Source: Piromyces finnis (lineage: Eukaryota > Neocallimastigomycota > Neocallimastigomycetes > Neocallimastigales > Neocallimastigaceae). From it: a stretch of DNA of 64,000 bases. Below the pieces are notes generated by a model, which searched no databases, was not told where the DNA came from, and was given only the letters and a program-made list of their open reading frames with translations. The stretch covers positions 806,001-870,000 of the forward strand of contig MCFH01000003.1 of the NCBI GenBank assembly GCA_002104945.1. The letters run 5' to 3'. The position numbers and the translations under genes were made by a program. Of the stretch, positions 56,837 to 64,000 are shown in pieces. The stretch's first letter is position 1, and each line of letters starts with the position of its first letter.

Positions 56837-58686
56837 ATGGATACTATTGAAAACCACAAGCCACACATTAGACAATACCCAGATGCCAATGGTTTCTTTG
56901 GTAAATTTGGTGGTAGTTACGTCAATGAAGAATTACAAAGAGAAATGAAAAATATTGAAAATGCTTACAATACTATTTGCCGTAGTCAAAACTTCATTCA
57001 CGAATTACGTCATATTAGAAAGCATTTCCAAGGTCGTCCAACTCCAGTCTACTATTGTAAGAACCTTTCTGACTTAATTGGTGGTGCTCGTATCTACTTA
57101 AAGCGCGAAGGTATTATTTTGATGAAATAATACATTAAAAAAAAATGATCATAAAGAAGAAAAAAAAAATGTTGAAAAGTTGATAAAAAAAATGTATTAT
57201 TAAAATAGTTTATTTATAATTTTTTTTATATAGACTTAAACCACTCTGGTGCTCACAAACTTAACCACTGTATGGGTGAAGCTCTTCTTGCTAAGTTCAT
57301 GGGCAAGAAAAAGTTAATTGCTGAAACTGGTGCTGGTCAACATGGTGTTGCTTTAGCTACTGCTGGTGCTTACTTTAACATTAAGACTGAAATTCACATG
57401 GGTGAAGTTGATATTGCTAAGGAACACCCAAATGTCGTCAGAATGAAGATTTTAGGTGCTGATGTTGTTTCTGTTACTCGTGGTACCAAGACTCTTAAGG
57501 ATGCTGTCGACAGTGCTTTCGAAGCTTACTTAGCTGTAAGTAGTTAATGATCATGAAAAAGAATAGTTCAATTTTTTGAATTTATATTTTTTTTAAAAAA
57601 AAAATTAATAATATATTTAAATTTTAACTTTTTTTTTTAATCCATCATTTACATATATATGTAATTCAATTATCTATAAAAAATAGGATCCAGTTAACAC
57701 TATGTAAGTATATTGATTTAAAACTAATAGAATTTTATTATTGAATTAAAAAGAGGAAAAATCGAAATATTTAATAAAAATTATTAATATAATTTTTATT
57801 TTTAAATGCCTATAGTTATTGTATTGGTTCCGTTGTTGGTCCACATCCATTCCCAATGATGGTCCGTGAATTCCAAAGAGTTGTTGGTATTGAAGCTAGA
57901 GAACAATACCAAGAAATGACTGGTGAACTTCCAGACCACGTTATTGCTTGCTGTGGTGGTGGTTCTAATGCTATGGGTATCTTAAGTGCTTTCATTGAAG
58001 ATCCAGTTAGATTACACATTGTTGAACCAATGGGTCGTGGTGAAAAGGTTGGTGACAACGCTGCTTCTGTTAAGTTCGGTACTGAAGGCATCATTCACGG
58101 TTTCAGTAAGTAGACGAATAAGTTTATCTTTTAATTACTTAATAGATTATCATTAATAATTGAAGTATTTTAAAAATTTTTAAAAAATTATTACAATTAA
58201 AATTTGTTGCTATACTGAATATCCAATTTTTTATATTAAAAATCGAATTAAATTATTAACATTTTTCATATTTATTGTATTTTAATAGACTCTATTGTCA
58301 TCAAGGATGAAAAGGGTGAACCAGCTCCAGTTTACTCTTGCGCTAGTGGTCTTGATTACCCAGCTGTTGGTCCAGAACATGCTTTCCTTGTTAAAGAAAA
58401 GAAGCGTTATGAAGCACACACTGTTACTGATATTGAATGTATTGAAGCCTTCTTCATTCTTTCTAGACTTGAAGGTATCATTCCAGCCTTAGAATCTGCT
58501 CATGCTGTTGCTTATGCTATTAAGCTTGCCAAGGAAAGAAAGAGTGAATCTATCTTAGTTAACTTATCTGGTAGAGGTGACAAGGATATTGATTACGTTG
58601 AACAAACTTGGGGTGAATACATGAAGAAATTCCCTAACTACAGCCTTTTAGAAGGTATTGACTGCTCTGGAATTAACATCCTTTAA
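56837..58686 (+). CDS. trpB: Tryptophan synthase beta chain, stand-alone
   Basis: Five exons: 56837-57110, 57234-57535, 57687-57703 (a 17-nt microexon), 57816-58105, 58289-58686; phases fit, 426 aa, a full-length beta chain. It condenses indole with serine using PLP. Motifs are [16 protein letters not shown], the PLP-lysine loop [20 protein letters not shown] (Lys of HKLNH), [31 protein letters not shown], the phosphate loop [34 protein letters not shown] and [10 protein letters not shown]. Fungi normally make one alpha-beta fusion; here the protein begins directly at the beta domain and no alpha chain is in the window. That favours acquisition from a bacterium, as is common in gut fungi, followed by intron gain. 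Codons are richer in C-ending forms than neighbours, suggesting strong expression. Confidence 0.93.
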
Positions 58687-59218
58687 ATGCAATGATTTAT
58701 TTCTAAATCTTTACAAAAAAGTGTAAATCTTTTAGAAAAATAATTTGTTTTGATCTAACGAATTTTTTTTCACATCTATAAACAAAAAATCAATTTAACT
58801 TTGGAAAATAATTATATATAACAAGAAAAAACAAACAACTTTTTTTTTTTTTTTTTTACCCCTATGTAAATATAAGGATCGTTTACCCAAATAAAAAAAA
58901 AAAAAAAAAAGCGATGAAAAAAAAAAAGTGAAAAAATGAATATAAATAATTGTAAAAAATATAATTTTTAACTTGCAAGTAAAAAAAAAATATTAATAAA
59001 AAAATAATAATAAAAAAAAATTAATATTTTAAAAATTAATTATTTAAAACAACCTTTTTTTTTTTTTATAAAGATGGTATTAAATTTTTTTATTATTTAT
59101 TGGAAGGTGTTTTAAAGAGGTATAATTGCCTAATATTATTACTGTCGTTATTAATTATATCAATTTTTATATTAAATTTATTTCATTTTATTTCATTCAA
59201 TTTCCTCTTCTTTTCTAT
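58687..59218. other. 3' flank of trpB up to the first retroelement
   Basis: AT-rich with long A and T runs; no gene. The open frame starting at 59126 begins in this flank and is an accident of reading into the element. Confidence 0.55.
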
Positions 59219-60028
59219 CCCTCTTGGGAACGTGCCTTCATTTATTTAATAAATGGAATTTCTCAAGGGGGTCTGCCCTCTTGGGTTAACAATAATAATA
59301 ATAACAATAGTAATAATAACAATAGTAGTAATAGTAATAATAGAAATAGTAATAATAACAATAGTAGTAATAGAAATAATAATATTAATAATGATAGCAA
59401 TAGTGAAGATAATAATTCTAATTTAGATAGTAATTTAGTTAATGATAGTAATAGTTCTAATAATCCGGTGAATATTAATGTGTATGATTATTCTAGTGTG
59501 TGCAGTAAAATATTTAAATTCCTTCTTGGGGGAAGAAGTTTTAACAATATCAATTACAATTCAAGGGAATGGAAAGAACTTTGTAAGCGTCAGATTCAAT
59601 CTGGTACTAACGAAGGAACACCATTCTTGACGGTAACCGCGGAACTTCTAACCAAAATCATGCCTTTTGCTATTGGCCAGCAATGGTCAATGTTCAAAAG
59701 GTTTGAAGCAACATCCAAGAGCGTCAATGCTGAAGAAACAGTAAGACAGGCCAGGAGGGCCAGCGCAACCAATGGAGATCATAATTTTGTTCCATGACAA
59801 AATTTTGATCTTTGGCTCGGTGTCCCATTGGAAGTCAAATACAATTATTATACTTTAGTATGATAGTGGCTTTCTTACTTTAATTAAAATTACTAGAATA
59901 CATTATACCCATTTTTTATTCATTTGTGTTTATTTAAACATATTTTTTTTATTTTTATTTTTTAATTTTTTATTACATGTATTATAATTTTAATTAAATT
60001 AATAATAAAGTTTAAAATATTTGATGCC

Positions 60029-60066
<38 letters not shown>
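59219..60066 (+). mobile_element. Short LINE derivative with poly(A) tail
   Basis: It starts with about 55 bp of the same sequence that begins each 137-bp monomer at 60069 onward (CCCTCTTGGGAACGTGCC). An AAT/AGT-rich coding-like stretch follows, then a segment (about 59500-59797) whose frame ends EETVRQARRASATNGDHNFVP and whose DNA matches the LINE remnant at 7807-7847. After the stop come an AATAAA at 60004 and a 35-base A-run (60032-60066). It therefore joins a LINE-type 5' end directly to a LINE-type 3' end, as an internally deleted, non-autonomous copy would. No endonuclease or polymerase motifs are present. The in-frame ATG at 59126 is upstream of the element, so the 223-codon frame is probably not a host gene. 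Confidence 0.65.
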
Positions 60067-60068
<2 letters not shown>

Positions 60069-60752
60069 CCCTCTTGGGTACGTGCCTTCATTTATTTAAT
60101 AAATGTAGTTTCTCAAGGGGGTCTACTCATGCTCATGGTACTGAGAGAGTAGAAAGAATTAAATCCAAGTATTGCGCAATGGATGCTTGGTTAGTCTTTA
60201 AGGATCCCTCTTGGGAACGTGCCTTCATTTATTTAATAAATGTAGTTTCTCAAGGGGGTCTACTCATGCTCATGGTACTGAGAGAGTAGAAAGAATTAAA
60301 TCCAAGTATTGCGCAATGGATGCTTGGTTAGTCTTTAAGGATCCCTCTTGGGAACGTGCCTTCATTTATTTAATAAATGTAGTTTCTCAAGGGGGTCTAC
60401 TCATGCTCATGGTACTGAGAGAGTAGAAAGAATTAAATCCAAGTATTGCGCAATGGATGCTTGGTTAGTCTTTAAGGATCCCTCTTGGGAACGTGCCTTC
60501 ATTTATTTAATAAATGTAGTTTCTCAAGGGGGTCTACTCATGCTCATGGTACTGAGAGAGTAGAAAGAATTAAATCCAAGTATTGCGCAATGGATGCTTG
60601 GTTAGTCTTTAAGGATCCCTCTTGGGAACGTGCCTTCATTTATTTAATAAATGGAATTTCTCAAGGGGGTCTACTCATGCTCATGGTACTGAGAGAGTAG
60701 AAAGAATTAAATCCAAGTATTGCGCAATGGATGCTTGGTTAGTCTTTAAGGA
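60069..60752 (+). repeat. Five tandem 137-bp monomers
   Basis: Units start near 60069, 60206, 60343, 60480 and 60617, each CCCTCTTGGG[A/T]ACGTGCC... to ...TTAGTCTTTAAGGAT. Units 2-4 are virtually identical; unit 1 has GGTACG in place of GGAACG; unit 5 has GGAATTTC in place of GTAGTTTC. They sit directly upstream of the LINE leader, where promoter monomers sit in some L1 elements. The 71-codon frame in each copy is out of register with any LINE product and is not called as a gene. Confidence 0.93.
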
Positions 60753-61386
60753 AAAATTATTAGGACTAAGCTCATGGTACTGAGCGATTAAAAAACATTT
60801 TATTCATCGAATTTAAGTATTTGATGAATAAGTTGAATGTTTGATATTCAGGTAAGTTTGTATAGTATTTAATTAGAAGAGTAATACATTTTGTTGCTGT
60901 ATTTTTTCTTTTATTCATGTATTCATGTAGTACTATTCTTCTCTTGTAAGAATCCAATGTAGTCAACTTTAGCATTTGCATTGTATTTTTATATTCATGT
61001 AGCTATTGTTGTATTGTTTCTTGTAAGAGACTGATTCACTCTACATCATGTAAAAATACTATTCACAAGCTTTCTGGTGTTGACATTCTTGATTCAAATT
61101 TTTTTACCAATTTAAATATTTAATGAAAAGAAAAGTCAAACAAGTTTAGTGTCAAAAAGCGAATCGAATTTACTAACAACAAACCAAAACTAGAATTTTT
61201 AAAAAAAGTTAACAACTAGAATTCAAAAAAAAAAAAAACTTTAAACAAAGCATCGTAACAATTTTTGTACTATCCAGTACTTTTAAGAAGAGAGAGAGAG
61301 ACAGATTTTTTTCCATATACGTTATATTTATAATTTTTATTAGTATTTATTTTATATTCAATATTTTTTAATTAGAATTTATTATC

Positions 61387-64000
61387 ATGTCAGTCCTTTA
61401 TATTAAAGATAAGAATTATATCAGACGTGGTACCCGGTCTTATGGTATCCCCTTAGATGATATTCGCTCCTTCTTTATCCGTGGTATTCGGTCATGGTCA
61501 GTAAATATGCTATGGGAAAAACTCGAGGTTATTCTAGAAGATAAATTTAATTCAGTTATTAGTGTTAAATATTTTCAGACTTTCAATGATCACTTTTTCT
61601 TAGTCAAGGTTCATGGTTCAACAAAAGATTGTATTAAAATCTTACACATGTTAAAGAAGAAACTTTCAGTTACCTCAATTTCCTTTTCAGCTCGTAGTAG
61701 AAGGAATCACAAATACACTTTTTCCACTCTCAAACGTAAAATTTTAGTTTCTAATAAACATCAACATTCTATTCAACAATCATTTCAACAATCAGTTCAA
61801 CAATCTCATCAACAATCCGATCTTCAACAAGATCTTCAACAAGATCTTCAACAAGATCTTCAACAAGATCTTCAACAAGATCTTCAACAAGTTTCCCATC
61901 ATGAAAATATTCCAGATCTACAGCAAACACAATTTCAATCTCAACATTCAACAATTAATTCTAATAGCTCTATCAACTCTGATAACAGTTCAATAGTTGA
62001 TAGTTCTTCAGTTTCACAGCCATCTAGTAATAGTTCTACTTATTCCTCTGATGCATCATCCATTAATAACGATGACTTTAATAATAATAATAATAGCAAC
62101 GATTCTTCCTCATCCAACAAGCCTGATAACTTTTCTTTTTGTCTTAGTTGGAACACCAATGGGTGGAATCACGAAAAGAGAGATAGTATTAGCTATTTCA
62201 CAGCTATTTTCAAACCATTATTTTTATGTTTCCAAGAAACTGGTAATGGTTCTGGATCGAATACAGATTATCCTTGTCGTGTTACTTTGCGAAACTATAG
62301 ACACTTTTTCAAGAAAGCTGACGAATCAGTTCCTGGAATGAGAGGTTTATATTTAGGTTTTCACAATTCGTGTCAAGCCTCACTTGAAAACTTCTCTGGA
62401 AAGTATATTATTTCTATTTATACTTTTAGTCTCTGGAATAGATTTAAATGCTCGATTGGAAATGTTTATATGCCTCATAGTCATCACAACATCTATGTTG
62501 ATCATGCAAAGTTAGAAGTTCGCTTGTGGTTACAAACTCATTCATCCCATCCATCGATTCTTGTTGGTGATTTTAATATGTCTAAAGTAAAATTATCCAA
62601 CTGGTTATCAACTAATAGATTAGGAGATTGGGAGATTCTTCCGCTTAGAGGGTCTACTATCTCTTGGACTCGAGGTGAACAATCTTCCGACATTGACCAT
62701 GCTCTTATCAATTTGAAGATGAAAGATCTTATTCACTCAGGATCATTTATAAATAATTTTTATCCTGTATCAGACCATAAGCCACTTCTTATTAATGGTA
62801 AAATTATTCCTATGGAAGATTTTTCTAATGACTTTAATGTTCCTAAGAAAATTATGAAATGGAATAGATTAAAATGTATTGAGGAAAAGGAATCTATTCT
62901 CAGTCATAATAAATTCCAAATTCTTTCAGCAAAATTCAACGATCCTAATGTTTCTACAGATGAACTTTCCAAAGAGTTTACTTCAACTGCTTTTTCAATT
63001 GCAGACGAGCTCAGTATTACCTCAGCTAATAATGTTATAAAGTCTTCATTTCATATTTCACAACAAATTTTTAATCTTCAAAAAATCAAAATGAAGTTGT
63101 ATAAGAGATTTAAAAAAGAAAGAATTTATGATATAGATGAATTTATTAAAAGAATTAAAATCTACCGTAAGCTCATTGATTACATCCACAAAAGATGTAA
63201 TGAATTTAGGAAACAAGAATATATTCATTGGATTAAAACAGGATGTGAATATATGAAGAGTCATAATCCTAAGAAGGCCTGGAAATGGATCAAGAAAACT
63301 GCAAAAATTGGAAAAGATTCTTTCTTTATTGCTCAACCAATTAAAAATAAAAATGGAGAATTAGTTGTTGCTACGGAAGAACAACTAGATGTGTGGCATG
63401 ATCATTTCGAAAATCTTGCATCAGATCCAAGTGGTGTAAGTCTTGATTTAGAGCATTGGTATGAAGAACCAATGAATAAACGTTTTTCACTTCCTATGCT
63501 TGATGAATGGGATATCAACCAAGATATTAGTATTGATGAAGTCAAGTCAGCTATCCTCTCTACTCCAAATTATAAAGCATCAGGTCCGGATGGTATTCCA
63601 ATTGAATTTTACAAAGCATTAATTCCATCAAGTAATGATTCTAATAATGCTACAGATAATAATTCTTCCGGTAATACTACTTCAGATAATGATGCTCATG
63701 GTTTAAATTTTATTCTTAAATTATTCAACCGTATTTGGGATGGAGACTTTCCCAACTCATGGAATGAATCCAGTATTGTTTCTATTCCTAAGAAGGGAGA
63801 TTTGACAGATTGTGATAACTATCGAGGTATATCACTTATCAATAATGGTATTAAGTTGATTTCCAAAATTGTCACCACTAGAATTTCAGAATATGGTTTA
63901 AAGAATAATTTCATTAGACCTGAACAATTTGGTTTTCGAAAAAAGGAAGAAAGTATCAGTCTTTTCATTTCAATCCAAGAAATATGCCGTAGACGTCAAT
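61387..64000 (+). CDS. LINE endonuclease/reverse transcriptase polyprotein, 3' truncated by window end
   Basis: Open for 871 codons from ATG 61387 with no stop. Residues 1-115 are basic and compact (IISVKYF-like strands, HGSTKDCIKILHMLKKKL), possibly an RRM-like nucleic-acid-binding region. About 120-235 is low complexity (Gln-Gln, QDLQ repeats, Ser/Asn runs). An apurinic-type endonuclease follows: WNTNGW at W255, CFQETG, GNVYMP, GDFNM at 394, a DIDHAL segment and SDHKP at 462. The reverse transcriptase starts with the conserved ASGPDGIP at 731, then WNESSIVSIPKKGDLTDCDN, YRGISLIN, and QFGFRKKEE near the window end; the catalytic YADD-type motif lies beyond 64000. It nicks target DNA and copies its own RNA at the nick. 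Clade not assigned. Confidence 0.88.
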   Translation, partial: MSVLYIKDKNYIRRGTRSYGIPLDDIRSFFIRGIRSWSVNMLWEKLEVILEDKFNSVISVKYFQTFNDHFFLVKVHGSTKDCIKILHMLKKKLSVTSISFSARSRRNHKYTFSTLKRKILVSNKHQHSIQQSFQQSVQQSHQQSDLQQDLQQDLQQDLQQDLQQDLQQVSHHENIPDLQQTQFQSQHSTINSNSSINSDNSSIVDSSSVSQPSSNSSTYSSDASSINNDDFNNNNNSNDSSSSNKPDNFSFCLSWNTNGWNHEKRDSISYFTAIFKPLFLCFQETGNGSGSNTDYPCRVTLRNYRHFFKKADESVPGMRGLYLGFHNSCQASLENFSGKYIISIYTFSLWNRFKCSIGNVYMPHSHHNIYVDHAKLEVRLWLQTHSSHPSILVGDFNMSKVKLSNWLSTNRLGDWEILPLRGSTISWTRGEQSSDIDHALINLKMKDLIHSGSFINNFYPVSDHKPLLINGKIIPMEDFSNDFNVPKKIMKWNRLKCIEEKESILSHNKFQILSAKFNDPNVSTDELSKEFTSTAFSIADELSITSANNVIKSSFHISQQIFNLQKIKMKLYKRFKKERIYDIDEFIKRIKIYRKLIDYIHKRCNEFRKQEYIHWIKTGCEYMKSHNPKKAWKWIKKTAKIGKDSFFIAQPIKNKNGELVVATEEQLDVWHDHFENLASDPSGVSLDLEHWYEEPMNKRFSLPMLDEWDINQDISIDEVKSAILSTPNYKASGPDGIPIEFYKALIPSSNDSNNATDNNSSGNTTSDNDAHGLNFILKLFNRIWDGDFPNSWNESSIVSIPKKGDLTDCDNYRGISLINNGIKLISKIVTTRISEYGLKNNFIRPEQFGFRKKEESISLFISIQEICRRRQ
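61819..61890 (+). repeat. Six 12-bp units encoding QDLQ repeats
   Basis: GATCTTCAACAA repeated six times, in frame within the LINE ORF, in the linker before the endonuclease. Confidence 0.95.

Larger units (their letters stand above)
60069..64000 (+). mobile_element. Non-LTR retrotransposon (LINE), 5' part; continues past the window
   Basis: Layout: 137-bp monomer array (60069-60752), unique leader (60753-61386), then one long open frame (61387 onward) with endonuclease and reverse transcriptase. The array begins two bases after the poly(A) tail of the preceding element, so one element landed at the end of the other. The frame is undamaged in this window, which suggests a recent insertion. 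The 3' end and target-site duplication are outside the window. Confidence 0.85.

Noticed and set aside
60074-60700. Repeated 71-codon ORFs
   Set aside because: Each spans a 137-bp monomer junction and simply recurs with the repeat; no start context, family match or continuity with the LINE ORF.
60069-60752. CRISPR-like array
   Set aside because: The units are contiguous 137-bp repeats without unique spacers, in a eukaryotic LINE leader.

Overview
The window looks like nuclear DNA from an anaerobic gut fungus (Neocallimastigomycota; genus not determined). The evidence is extreme A+T content with long poly(A)/poly(T) and AAT/ATT/CAA microsatellites, short AT-rich spliceosomal introns with GTAAAT/GTATAT-type donors and TAG/AAG acceptors, Asn- and Thr-rich low-complexity protein tracts, and a secreted protein carrying fungal dockerin modules plus a family 1 carbohydrate-binding module. 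That combination is typical of cellulosome-forming gut fungi.

Layout. (1) 326-4032, minus: a seven-exon gene for a secreted purple-acid-phosphatase-like metallophosphoesterase with four fungal dockerins, a Thr linker, a CBM1 and an Asn/Tyr-rich tail. (2) 7685-8205: a 5'-truncated LINE 3' end in minus orientation. (3) 8865-29802, plus: three tandem paralogous 22-exon genes. Spliced by eye, each gives a signal peptide, a long right-handed beta-helix-like ectodomain, one EGF-like module and a seven-helix class C (GABA-B/mGluR-type) GPCR domain. All three reading frames appear intact, and the copies are mosaics of one another, which suggests gene conversion. (4) 32029-34617, minus: a secreted mucin-like Thr/Pro repeat protein. 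(5) 38868-42077, minus: a five-exon secretory thioredoxin-fold (PDI-like) protein with a CPFS site and an acidic insert. (6) 46135-47871, plus: a three-exon flavin-reductase-like (FMN-binding split barrel) protein with a possible organelle presequence. (7) 52854-54708, plus: a four-exon F-box protein with Cys/His zinc-binding motifs. (8) 56837-58686, plus: a five-exon stand-alone tryptophan synthase beta chain, unlike the usual fungal alpha-beta fusion. (9) 59219-64000: two adjacent non-LTR retrotransposon insertions. The first is a short derivative with its own poly(A) tail. The second is a LINE with five 137-bp promoter-like monomers and an endonuclease/reverse-transcriptase ORF that runs off the window.

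Functionally, the left part suits a lignocellulose-degrading lifestyle: a cellulosome-docked phosphatase and a cluster of surface receptors that could sense polysaccharide or other extracellular ligands. The right part is housekeeping metabolism (tryptophan, flavin), protein turnover and secretion, ending in retroelements. The spaces between genes are long and almost purely A/T, with little else visible.

Most exciting candidate: the triplicated beta-helix/EGF/class C GPCR cluster. No database search was possible. Family calls rest on motifs read by eye, and splice junctions were chosen to keep frame, to match across the three paralogues, and (copy A) to sum to a multiple of three.
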